Shown: piece by piece, positions 1-5,265 of the stretch
How positions within the stretch are numbered: the stretch's first letter is position 1
Layout of the letters: the number at the start of each line of letters is the position of its first letter
Source: an uncultured Clostridia bacterium
GTDB taxonomy: Bacteria; Bacillota; Clostridia; Oscillospirales; CAG-272
Direction of reading: 5' to 3'
NCBI GenBank assembly: GCA_947652805.1
Contig: CANTEM010000079.1
Coordinates: 1 to 5,265 of the forward strand
Length of the DNA stretch: 5,265 nt
Made by a program: the position numbers and the translations under genes
The notes under the pieces: generated by a model
The model's database searches: none
What the model saw: the letters and a program-made list of their open reading frames with translations, nothing else
What the model was told of the DNA's origin: nothing

Positions 1-43
1 CCTAAGTAATAAATAGAAACAGCAATTTTTCTGCCATTTCTGT

Positions 44-61
44 ATGGTAGAATTATACCAT
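44..61. promoter_or_regulatory. Palindrome over the -10 of the left-edge promoter (possible operator)
   Basis: ATGGTAGAATTATACCAT has perfect 6-base arms (44-49 and 56-61) around a 6-base spacer that includes most of the -10 hexamer. Symmetry placed over the -10 is what a steric repressor site would look like. The regulator and the target gene are not visible. Confidence 0.4.
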
Positions 62-80
62 GAGTTCTCCAATATTTCAA
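52..80 (-). promoter_or_regulatory. Strong sigma-A-type promoter reading out of the left edge
   Basis: On the minus strand, TTGAAA (75-80) and a perfect TATAAT (52-57) are spaced by exactly 17 bases. A-tracts between about 90 and 115, upstream of the -35 on that strand, resemble an UP element. It lies beyond the aspS hairpin, so it should start a separate transcript whose gene is outside the window. The visible part (1-45) holds only untranslated leader. Confidence 0.7.
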
Positions 81-130
81 TATATTTTGTTGCTTTTTTT
101 CAACTTTTTTTAAATAATTCATAAAATCGC

Positions 131-181
131 AAATACAGGGAAACAAATAGAAGTCTATCCACCACTTGTTTCCCTGTATTT
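131..181 (-). terminator. Long perfect hairpin 3' of aspS, probable (possibly bidirectional) terminator
   Basis: AAATACAGGGAAACAA (131-146) is perfectly complementary to 166-181, giving a 16-bp stem around a 19-base loop. The loop can itself pair further (ATAG with CTAT). It begins 11 bases after the aspS stop codon, which is where the aspS terminator should be. On the minus strand the trailing T tract is interrupted (ATTT then GCGATTTT). On the plus strand the stem ends in an uninterrupted TTTTT, so by sequence alone it looks at least as good in that direction, although no plus-strand gene is visible. Confidence 0.7.
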
Positions 182-192
182 TTACATTTGCC

Positions 193-1986
193 TTATTTTC
201 CCTCAGAATCGTCACGCACCTGTAAATGAAGCTCTTCCAGTGCCATACAATCTGCCGCAGATGGACATCCGGACATAAGTTCTGATGCATTCTGCACTTT
301 CGGGAACGCGATTACTTCACGAATATCCTCTGTTCCGAGCAAAAGTGCAACAAGACGATCCAACCCGTATGCCAAGCCAAGATGCGGTGGAATACCGTAA
401 TGGAGCGCACGCAGCAGGAAGCCGAATTTTTCTTCTGCTTCTTCTTCAGAAATACCCAGTGCTGCAAACATCTGTTTTTGCCGTTCTACTGTATGGATAC
501 GGACAGATCCTCCGCCAAGCTCCGTACCGTTGAGCACAATATCATATGCACGGGAACGAACCGCGCCGGGATCGGCTGCAAGCTTATCCATATCCTCTTC
601 CATAGGCATTGTAAACGGATGATGTTTGGAATAATATCTTCCATCCTCTTCATCATACTCAAACAGAGGGAATTCAGTAACCCACAGGAAATGGAATACG
701 CCCTTCGGGATCATACCCAGCCGTTTCGCAACCTCGCAGCGCAGGGCGCCAAGGGAGTCGAATACCACGCTGTCTTTTGCCGCGACGATCAGCACAAGGT
801 CTCCGATATTTGCACCGACCTGATCCAGAATTGCCTTTGTTTCTTCTTCCGAAAGGAATTTCGCAAAGGAAGATGACGGTGCATCTGCGGCATTTTTATA
901 CCAGGCAAGCCCTTTTGCCCCGTAGGTTTTTACAAACTCAGTCAGCGAATCAATTTCCTTTCTGGACATAGACGCGCCGCCGGGAACATTGATTCCGCGC
1001 ACGCTGCCGCCGTTTTCTATGCAGCTGGAAAACACGGAAAATCCGCAATTTTTCACCACATCGGACAGATCGCACAATTCCATGCCGAACCGCGTGTCCG
1101 GTTTATCGCTGCCAAAACGGCGCATCGCTTCCGCGTAGGTGATACGCTGGAAGGGCGTTTTCAGGGGAAGATGCATGAAGTCCTTGAAAACCCGCTCCAT
1201 AAAGCCCTCATTGAGACGGATAATATCTTCCTCATCTGCAAAAGACATTTCCAGGTCGATTTGCGTAAACTCCGGCTGCCGGTCGGCGCGGAGGTCCTCA
1301 TCCCGATAGCAGCGGGCAATCTGGAAATACCGATCAAAGCCTGCGTACATAAGCATTTGCTTATACAACTGCGGGGATTGAGGAAGGGCATAAAAGCATC
1401 CCGGATGTACTCTGGAAGGAACCAGATAATCCCGCGCCCCTTCCGGAGTAGGTTTAATCAGGGTAGGTGTTTCCAAATCCACAAATCCGTTTTCTGCAAA
1501 ATACTGCCGCGCGATGCCGCTGATCTGGCTGCGCGCCATCAGATTATACTGCATATCGGGACGGCGCAGATCCAAAAAACGGTATGTCATACGTGTTTCA
1601 CTGTTGGTTGTGCTGTTCTCCACAATCGGGAAAGGCGGCGTCTGCGCTTCAGACAGCACTTTAAACTCTGAAACAGCAATTTCCACAGCACCGGTAGCAA
1701 GCTGGTCATTGACAGCACCCTCACCCCGTGGACGGACGATGCCTTTTGCACAAAGCACATATTCTGAACGGACAGAAAAGGCCTTGTCAAAAACTGCCTT
1801 ATCCGTGTTATCGTCAAATGCAAGCTGCACAATTCCGGTACGGTCCCGCAGATCAATAAAAATCAGGCCGCCCAGATCCCGCTGGCGCTGGCACCAGCCC
1901 ACAACGCATACACACTCGCCTACATTTTTCTCAGACAAAGCACCGCAATAATGGGTTCGTTTGTCATTTTTTTCAAAAATTTCCAT
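193..1986 (-). CDS. aspS: Aspartate--tRNA ligase (AspRS), bacterial type, full length
   Basis: This cytoplasmic class II synthetase charges tRNA(Asp) with aspartate using ATP. The 597-residue product is close to the usual bacterial length (E. coli about 590). Residues 1-105 form the OB-fold anticodon-binding domain, with GWCQRQRDLGGLIFIDLRDR at 30-49. The catalytic core carries the aspartate-site loop QSPQLYKQ (203-210) and motif 2 with ARCYRDEDLRADRQPEFTQ (224-242). It also has HHPFT (455-459), ELGGGSVRIH (489-498) and motif 3 GLAYGLDRL (537-545). The stretch at about 290-420, including VPGGASMSRKEID, is the GAD insertion that marks the bacterial type. The ATG is preceded 8 bases upstream by a modest GGAAAGGG ribosome site. 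No hisS lies next to it, and its own promoter gives a leader of only about 35 bases. No residue that I would expect to be essential is missing. Confidence 0.98.
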   Translation of the reverse strand: MEIFEKNDKRTHYCGALSEKNVGECVCVVGWCQRQRDLGGLIFIDLRDRTGIVQLAFDDNTDKAVFDKAFSVRSEYVLCAKGIVRPRGEGAVNDQLATGAVEIAVSEFKVLSEAQTPPFPIVENSTTNSETRMTYRFLDLRRPDMQYNLMARSQISGIARQYFAENGFVDLETPTLIKPTPEGARDYLVPSRVHPGCFYALPQSPQLYKQMLMYAGFDRYFQIARCYRDEDLRADRQPEFTQIDLEMSFADEEDIIRLNEGFMERVFKDFMHLPLKTPFQRITYAEAMRRFGSDKPDTRFGMELCDLSDVVKNCGFSVFSSCIENGGSVRGINVPGGASMSRKEIDSLTEFVKTYGAKGLAWYKNAADAPSSSFAKFLSEEETKAILDQVGANIGDLVLIVAAKDSVVFDSLGALRCEVAKRLGMIPKGVFHFLWVTEFPLFEYDEEDGRYYSKHHPFTMPMEEDMDKLAADPGAVRSRAYDIVLNGTELGGGSVRIHTVERQKQMFAALGISEEEAEEKFGFLLRALHYGIPPHLGLAYGLDRLVALLLGTEDIREVIAFPKVQNASELMSGCPSAADCMALEELHLQVRDDSEGK

Positions 1987-2016
1987 ATATTTTTCCCTTT
2001 CCGTTTGCCTGCATAA

Positions 2017-2035
2017 CTATAATGTAATATTATAG
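2017..2035. promoter_or_regulatory. Perfect palindrome over the aspS -10 (possible operator)
   Basis: CTATAAT (2017-2023) and ATTATAG (2029-2035) are perfect inverted repeats with a 5-base spacer. They place a TATAAT on each strand at the aspS promoter. A repressor site is possible, but chance symmetry in AT-rich DNA is also possible. The plus-strand TATAAT has no recognisable -35 17 bases upstream, so I do not call a divergent promoter. Confidence 0.3.
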
Positions 2036-2057
2036 CAAAAACCATATAAAAAAGCAA
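2029..2057 (-). promoter_or_regulatory. aspS: Sigma-A-type promoter of aspS
   Basis: Read on the minus strand, TTGCTT (2052-2057) and a perfect TATAAT (2029-2034) are separated by exactly 17 bases. The expected transcription start near 2022 gives a leader of about 35 bases before the aspS ATG at 1986. That is too short for a T-box or other riboswitch. The -10 lies in one arm of a perfect palindrome, listed separately. Confidence 0.75.
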
Positions 2058-2125
2058 GATTGGAAAAGGATTCATTATAAGGTTTTTGTGCAGTCAAGGG
2101 AAGAAGCGGGTTAATATTGTTATGT

Positions 2126-2144
2126 CTCCCTTATACAAAAGGAG
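2126..2144. repeat. Third, degenerate copy of the element's terminal hairpin
   Basis: CTCCCTTATACAAAAGGAG differs from the copy at 2177-2195 at only four or five positions and sits about 30 bases outside it. It is flanked by GTCTCC/GGAGAC pairing (2124-2129 with 2141-2146). This suggests an older partial element or a nested insertion. Confidence 0.5.
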
Positions 2145-2174
2145 ACAACGCGCCGCAGTTCATCAACTCCGTAC

Positions 2175-2314
2175 GCCTCCCTTGTGTAAAGGGAGGTGCC
2201 GATGTAATCGGCGGAGGGATTGTCTTCCTATACCATCGGTTTGTGAATCCTGCTAAACGATAGTATAACAATCCCTCACCCGCTTCGCGGGAGCTCCCTT
2301 TGCACAAGGGAGCC
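2175..2314. repeat. Small hairpin-rich inverted-repeat element (MITE/REP-like), about 140 bp
   Basis: The two ends are inverted copies. CTCCCTTGTGTAAAGGGAG at 2177-2195 matches the reverse complement of 2294-2312 with one mismatch. GAGGGATTGT (2214-2223) pairs with ACAATCCCTC (2268-2277). Between these are small hairpins GCCGAT/ATCGGC (2198-2212) and CCCGC/GCGGG (2279-2291). The centre (about 2230-2267) also pairs imperfectly. The whole piece would fold into one long cruciform or RNA structure. It has no coding capacity, so any movement would need a transposase from elsewhere. I recall similar dispersed elements in Clostridia such as Faecalibacterium and relatives. I see no clear target-site duplication. 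Confidence 0.75.
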
Positions 2315-2320
2315 TTTTTT
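2293..2320 (+). terminator. Terminator-like hairpin at the right end of the repeat element (plus strand)
   Basis: GCTCCCTT (2293-2300) pairs with AAGGGAGC (2306-2313) around a 5-base loop. A C and then TTTTTT (2315-2320) follow, which is textbook intrinsic-terminator form on the plus strand. No plus-strand gene precedes it, so it would only block antisense transcription. It is an inherent part of the repeat, and it has no T tract for the minus-strand genes. Confidence 0.5.
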
Positions 2321-2401
2321 GTTGGTACTTTACGGGAGCACCCAAGGAGATTCGCTCCGCGAACTCCATCTGGGGAAGCCTTTTTCCTTTGAAATTGCCC
2401 T

Positions 2402-2941
2402 TTACTGTGCGCCGCCTTCTTTTACTGCCAGGTCATACTCCTGCGCCAGCTTATTCCATGTGCGCTTATCCACAATACCAGTGGGATCCAGTCCAACCAC
2501 CCGCTGAAATTCTCTTACCGCTTCTGCCATTGCCTGATCATATTTATGATTCAGCGGCAGATATGCATAGCAATCATAAAACAGCTTCAGCTCATTCAGC
2601 ATGATTTTTATGATATATACAAGATTGCTCCGCTCGCCGATCCCCACCTGATACCCGATCTTGTTCGGGAATGGATGAATCGGTCTGCTTTTCTCAAAGT
2701 CCTCATTTAACATATCATGCGCCTTACAGATTGCATCCCACGTAGTGCGATCCACGTCTCCTGTCGGCATGATCCCCTGCATTTCCTGAAAACGCCGTAC
2801 CGCGTTTCTGGTATTCTCTCCATATACCCCGTCATCCTGCACGTGCAGCGCAGGCTCATTCGCCCAACGGGACAGCTTTTTAAGATAATTCTGCAATTGC
2901 CGAATGATTTCTTCTTCATTATTTATATCAATATATGCCAT
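2402..2941 (-). CDS. Small protein with two peptidoglycan-binding (PG_binding_1) domains
   Basis: The product is 179 residues. I chose the ATG at 2941 because it is preceded by a strong AAAGGGGG ribosome site. The frame stays open for 44 more codons, but that stretch overlaps the previous gene and is basic and unrelated in character. Domain 1 (about 10-78) has DDGVYGENTRNAVRRFQ and PTGDVDRTTW. Domain 2 (about 94-172) has AMAEAVREFQRVVGLDPTG and VDKRTW. Each matches the three-helix fold that binds the cell wall. The link VGIGERSNLV (99-108) resembles VGIGETGDEV in the upstream protein, so the two probably share descent by duplication. There is no signal peptide, membrane segment or catalytic domain, so it is probably an accessory wall-binding partner of the upstream protein. 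It starts 16 bp after the upstream stop, which implies one transcript. Confidence 0.85.
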   Translation of the reverse strand: MAYIDINNEEEIIRQLQNYLKKLSRWANEPALHVQDDGVYGENTRNAVRRFQEMQGIMPTGDVDRTTWDAICKAHDMLNEDFEKSRPIHPFPNKIGYQVGIGERSNLVYIIKIMLNELKLFYDCYAYLPLNHKYDQAMAEAVREFQRVVGLDPTGIVDKRTWNKLAQEYDLAVKEGGAQ

Positions 2942-2957
2942 TTCAAAAGTCCCCCTT

Positions 2958-4178
2958 TCATGACCCACCCCCGGCGCTGATATCTCCCGCGTACTGCCCC
3001 GGACTTGCCTGCGCTCCTTCGCGCAGTGCCAGGTAGGTTTGCACAATAGACGTATACGTTTCAATATCTGCAATGCCGGTAGGTTCCAGCCCGAATATAT
3101 TCTGATATGCCAGCACTGCCGCTTCTGTTGCAGGCCCGAAAATACTGTCTACATTCACTTTCGGTATCTGCGTATATGTATTGGAAATCAGATTCAGGTA
3201 TCCCTGCAAGTAGCGGACCTCATCGCCAGTCTCTCCAATGCCGACCGGAAATCCCGGATACAGTGCCGGTCCTGTCTCAAAATATCCCTCTGGGATGCTG
3301 TCCCGAAAGGTTCGGTACATATCATACAGAACGTCCAATGTTCCAAGATCTACAATACCGGTAACAGGAAGTCCGTACTCCGTCTGAAAGGCTCTGACAG
3401 ACGCTTCCGTCCGTTCGTCAAATATCCCATTAAAATATACCGACGGAACGCGGTTATTGTAATACGCTACAAAGTTCAAATAATACTGAACCAGACGCAC
3501 CGCCTCGCCGGTGGATCCAAGCCCTACCTGGGTTGGGAACAAGCCGGTCACCTCCGCCGGAGAAAGCCCCTCCGAGTTCAAGTCCGACAAACGCTTTACA
3601 GCGGCATAGATCCGTTGAATGGAATACCATGTTGCCTCATCCACCTCTCCCGTCTGGGGAAGAGAAAAAATACGCTGGAACGTACGTACAGCCTCGGCTG
3701 TCTGCTCCGTATATACTCCGCCTAATTCTGTTATTTTGGGAATAGCCGGATAATTCTTTGAAATACGGTTCAGCCATGTTTCTATAAAATTCACATCATT
3801 GCCGATCGAGCCGATTCTAAGAACCCGCCCTGGATAGCTGTCCTGTATATCCTGTGCAGGCGTATTATAGTTCAAATTGATATCGTCCCCGTAATAATAC
3901 TGCAAAATTTCATAGGGAGTATATCCCTTTTCTGCAAGATCCACAGATCCCCACTGGCTCATTCCCTCACACTGCACCCGGATTCCGTCGCAATACAGGG
4001 AATAGATTGGCTCCACACTTCCCTGCCGTTTGATATATACATTAAACAGTTCATCCACCAAATTACTGATATTTTCAAACACATCTCTGTTTTCTACAAA
4101 CGCCTGATCTATTGTAGTGGAATTTGTAATATCAAAATCATATCCTCTGGATCTGTAATACTCCGTAAAAATCCGGTT
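2958..4178 (-). CDS. SpoIID-like / peptidoglycan-binding repeat protein, 5'-truncated fragment
   Basis: Only the C-terminal part of the gene survives. The frame is open from about 4226 to the TGA at 2958. Recognisable family sequence begins at about 4178 with NRIFTEYYRSRGYDFDITNS. The first possible start, GTG at 4082 (374 residues), has no ribosome site and lies inside the conserved domain, so it is not a credible native start. Numbering from that GTG, residues 29-70 carry the SpoIID/LytB-type signature CEGMSQWGSVDLAEKGYTPY with EILQYYYGDDI. Three PG_binding_1 repeats follow at about 88-160, 185-257 and 279-351, each with the AV..FQ...GLP.TG.VD pattern. The SpoIID family degrades cell-wall glycan as a lytic transglycosylase. 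The N-terminal part expected to hold the catalytic Glu is missing, so this fragment is unlikely to be active. It probably cannot be translated except by readthrough from the fused upstream gene. Confidence 0.85.
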   Translation of the reverse strand, partial: NRIFTEYYRSRGYDFDITNSTTIDQAFVENRDVFENISNLVDELFNVYIKRQGSVEPIYSLYCDGIRVQCEGMSQWGSVDLAEKGYTPYEILQYYYGDDINLNYNTPAQDIQDSYPGRVLRIGSIGNDVNFIETWLNRISKNYPAIPKITELGGVYTEQTAEAVRTFQRIFSLPQTGEVDEATWYSIQRIYAAVKRLSDLNSEGLSPAEVTGLFPTQVGLGSTGEAVRLVQYYLNFVAYYNNRVPSVYFNGIFDERTEASVRAFQTEYGLPVTGIVDLGTLDVLYDMYRTFRDSIPEGYFETGPALYPGFPVGIGETGDEVRYLQGYLNLISNTYTQIPKVNVDSIFGPATEAAVLAYQNIFGLEPTGIADIETYTSIVQTYLALREGAQASPGQYAGDISAGGGS

Positions 4179-5065
4179 CCGCCCATATCCAAGGTCTTGT
4201 GATTCCGCAGAGGATTCTGTCTGGGATCATTATAGGAAAACGTAACCTTGCCGAACTCTACGCCCCGCTCCTGCAGCCACTGCACCGTCTCCGGGCCTGC
4301 AGCCGCAATGGTCTTCAGCATCTCCCCGTCCACATGCCCCTCGCCTTTCTCGATCCAGTACTCAGCCAGAGCCTCTGGGGAATCCTCAATGCCCTGCTCC
4401 TTCTGCATATCCGTTCCCGCTGCCAGCAGCTCCCCGCCGCAGGTAATGGAAGCGCCTCCAAGGGAAGCCATTTTCTCCACAAGAATCACTTTGGCACTGT
4501 TGTCAGCCGCAGACACTGCCGCACTTAACCCTGCCAGTCCGCCTCCCACTACCACAACATCCGTCTCCAGTTTTTCATCCTCTTTTGCTTCCTTTGCCAG
4601 GCTGACAGCCTTCAGGGCTTCCACGTCTGCCCCTGCCTGTCCCAGCGCATCCGCCGCTGCTGTCAGGATGGCGTTGCTGGTAATGGTAGCTCCAGACACC
4701 GCGTCAATTCCAAGGCCCTGGGCTTCCACAATCGCTGCCGGTATTTTTTCAATAGCAGGATCTGAGATCCCCGCTGTCTCGCTGTGCTCTTTTACTGTCA
4801 CGGATTGGATGGCATCTTCAGTTACCACCACTTCCACGTTTACATCGCCGCCCATGCCCTTTGCCGCCGCCATGTAGGTTCCAGGTACAAAAGCGCCGTC
4901 CTTTGGCGCCTGGGTTTCCGCCTGGGTGCTTGTCTCTGCTGCCGTTTCCGCTGCCGTCGTCCCGGCCGCCGTGGTTTCCGGAGCCGCACTGCCGCCGCAG
5001 CCTGTAAGGGATGCGCACATTGCCGCCGCCAGCATTGCACAATACCATCTCTTCTTGTTTCTCAT
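4109..5065 (-). CDS. FMN/FAD-binding lipoprotein reductase (fumarate reductase-like), 3'-truncated
   Basis: The ATG at 5065 follows an ideal AGGAGG site. An 11-codon extension (to 5098) lacks one and would spoil the signal peptide. Residues 1-23 form a lipoprotein signal (MRNKK, hydrophobic run, LTGC with Cys23). A Thr/Ala/Glu-rich linker spans about 24-57. The FMN-binding domain (about 58-145) has DAVSGAT, whose Thr127 is the expected ApbE flavinylation site. From 168 the FAD_binding_2 domain begins, with VVVGGGLAGLSAA and the acidic E197. Such proteins act outside the membrane as anaerobic reductases of fumarate, urocanate or related acceptors, fed by a membrane electron route. The rest of the FAD domain and the substrate site are missing. 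Family sequence ends near MGGTG (294-298). A 20-residue tail read out of frame from the peptidoglycan-binding gene then runs to a TAG. The substrate cannot be judged, and the fragment is probably non-functional. Confidence 0.9.
   Translation of the reverse strand: MRNKKRWYCAMLAAAMCASLTGCGGSAAPETTAAGTTAAETAAETSTQAETQAPKDGAFVPGTYMAAAKGMGGDVNVEVVVTEDAIQSVTVKEHSETAGISDPAIEKIPAAIVEAQGLGIDAVSGATITSNAILTAAADALGQAGADVEALKAVSLAKEAKEDEKLETDVVVVGGGLAGLSAAVSAADNSAKVILVEKMASLGGASITCGGELLAAGTDMQKEQGIEDSPEALAEYWIEKGEGHVDGEMLKTIAAAGPETVQWLQERGVEFGKVTFSYNDPRQNPLRNHKTLDMGGTGFLRSITDPEDMILILQIPLQ
4173..4180. other. Fusion junction between two truncated genes
   Basis: On the minus strand the flavoprotein frame reads ...TLDMGGTG and the SpoIID-like frame picks up at NRIF.... 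The two are joined out of frame within the bases GGAACCGG. AACCGG would be compatible with both parents: GGA ACC GG in one and AAC CGG in the other. This suggests a short shared sequence at the join. Hand-counted GC is 20/60 at 4021-4080 and 19/60 at 4081-4140, against 42/60 at 4261-4320 and 42/60 at 4621-4680. Confidence 0.8.
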
Positions 5066-5104
5066 AATGACCTCCTTCTCGTTTCTATTTGCTGTCACAT
5101 TAAT

Positions 5105-5133
5105 AGTAAACCGTCCTCCAAAGTCACAGTCAA
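5105..5133 (-). promoter_or_regulatory. Promoter of the flavoprotein lipoprotein gene
   Basis: On the minus strand, TTGACT (5128-5133) is followed after 17 bases by TTTACT (5105-5110), a 4/6 match to the -10 consensus. The expected transcription start is near 5098, giving a leader of about 33 bases with the GGAGG site at 5071-5077. The good -35 and weaker -10 would suit an activated or regulated promoter, but that is inference. Confidence 0.6.
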
Positions 5134-5145
5134 GAAAATATTTTT

Positions 5146-5158
5146 AGGCTATTAGCCT
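5146..5158. promoter_or_regulatory. Small inverted repeat upstream of the -35 (possible regulator site)
   Basis: AGGCT (5146-5150) and AGCCT (5154-5158) flank ATT. The repeat is centred about 20 bases upstream of the -35 of the flavoprotein promoter, a position where activators bind. The arms are short and may be chance. Confidence 0.2.
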
Positions 5159-5212
5159 TTATTCTTCTGTTTTTTTTCATATACTTTTGTGCAATTTATC
5201 CTATAATGGAAG

Positions 5213-5250
5213 AAAAAAACTCCAAAACCGTATCCCCGGGGAATGGTTTT
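5213..5250 (-). terminator. Intrinsic terminator of an off-window upstream gene
   Basis: AAAACC (5224-5229) pairs with GGTTTT (5245-5250), and TCCCC pairs with GGGGA within (5233-5242), leaving a small internal bulge. On the minus strand the hairpin is followed by GGAG and then seven Ts (complement of 5213-5219). It should end transcription of a minus-strand gene right of the window, so the flavoprotein gene starts its own transcript. Confidence 0.65.
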
Positions 5251-5265
5251 TCTATTGTATCTTCC

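Larger units (their letters stand above)
1987..2401. other. 415-bp non-coding stretch between the PG-binding gene and aspS
   Basis: From right to left this holds an imperfect stem (GGAGATTCGC at 2346-2355 with GCGAACTCC at 2359-2367), the hairpin repeat element and its extra terminal copy, an unremarkable AT-rich piece, and the aspS promoter. No open frame here has a ribosome site or a recognisable product. There is no clear intrinsic terminator with a T tract on the minus strand for the upstream peptidoglycan-binding gene. The repeat's hairpins may stand in for one. Confidence 0.7.

Noticed and set aside
1171..1671. Plus-strand open frame of 166 codons (and others) opposite aspS
   Set aside because: It lies wholly within the aspS coding region, shows no recognisable domain, and is fully explained by the aspS reading on the other strand.
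2074..2097. TTGACT and TATAAT on the minus strand upstream of aspS
   Set aside because: They are only 12 bases apart, which is too short for a sigma-A promoter. The 2029-2057 pair has the correct 17.
2120..2330. CRISPR array or structured small RNA gene
   Set aside because: The repeated units are inverted and irregularly spaced with no spacers of constant length. A hairpin repeat element explains them better, and no promoter for a separate RNA is evident.
2942..3073. 44-residue N-terminal extension of the two-domain PG-binding protein
   Set aside because: It overlaps the upstream gene, has no ribosome site, and is unlike the rest. The ATG at 2941 has a strong AAAGGGGG site.
4080..4082. GTG as the start of the SpoIID-like protein
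   Set aside because: There is no ribosome site, and conserved family sequence continues in frame at least 32 codons further upstream, to the fusion point.
4248..4877. Long plus-strand open frame of 209 codons opposite the flavoprotein gene
   Set aside because: It is an antisense shadow of GC-rich coding DNA, rich in Ser, Ala, Pro and Thr. It has no family motif, and the minus-strand frame has clear domains.
5202..5207. TATAAT on the plus strand near the right end
   Set aside because: There is no -35-like hexamer at 16-18 bases upstream, and no plus-strand gene follows.

Overview
The window looks like chromosomal DNA from an anaerobic gut-type Clostridia, most likely Lachnospiraceae or a close relative. 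The basis is a bacterial-type aspartyl-tRNA synthetase, a pair of SpoIID/peptidoglycan-binding repeat proteins of a kind I associate with Lachnospiraceae, a flavinylated lipoprotein reductase typical of gut Firmicutes, strong AGGAGG-like ribosome binding sites, AT-rich intergenic DNA, and a small hairpin repeat of the CTCCCTTGTG...AAGGGAG type common in this group. This placement comes from family knowledge, not from a search. All four protein-coding regions are on the minus strand, so the reading order is from right to left.

Right end (about 4170-5265). A rho-independent terminator of an off-window gene (5213-5250) is followed by a sigma-A-like promoter and a strong RBS. These lead into a lipoprotein with an FMN-binding domain (SGAT flavinylation motif) and the start of a FAD-binding domain. 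The gene is cut off after about 298 residues; the usual family length is roughly 580-620.

Centre (2402 to about 4178). The FAD gene runs out of frame, at about 4173-4180, into the 3' part of a different gene: a SpoIID-like protein with three peptidoglycan-binding repeats that has lost its start and N-terminus. A 179-residue protein with two more peptidoglycan-binding domains follows 16 bp downstream, in what looks like an operon. GC content changes sharply across the fusion, from about 32% to about 70% in 60-base hand counts. The junction is therefore either a recent deletion or recombination scar, or a chimeric assembly join. It is the most notable thing in the window.

Left half (1-2401). 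A 415-bp non-coding stretch holds a compact hairpin repeat element (2175-2314), degenerate extra copies of its ends, and the aspS promoter. aspS itself (193-1986) is intact and appears monocistronic with a short leader and no T-box. It is followed by a long perfect hairpin and by a good promoter (52-80) with a palindrome over its -10, reading out of the left edge.

I found no CRISPR array, tRNA, rRNA, riboswitch or complete mobile element, and no convincing new multi-gene system. The real anomalies are the gene fusion, the nested repeat, and two promoters with palindromes over the -10.
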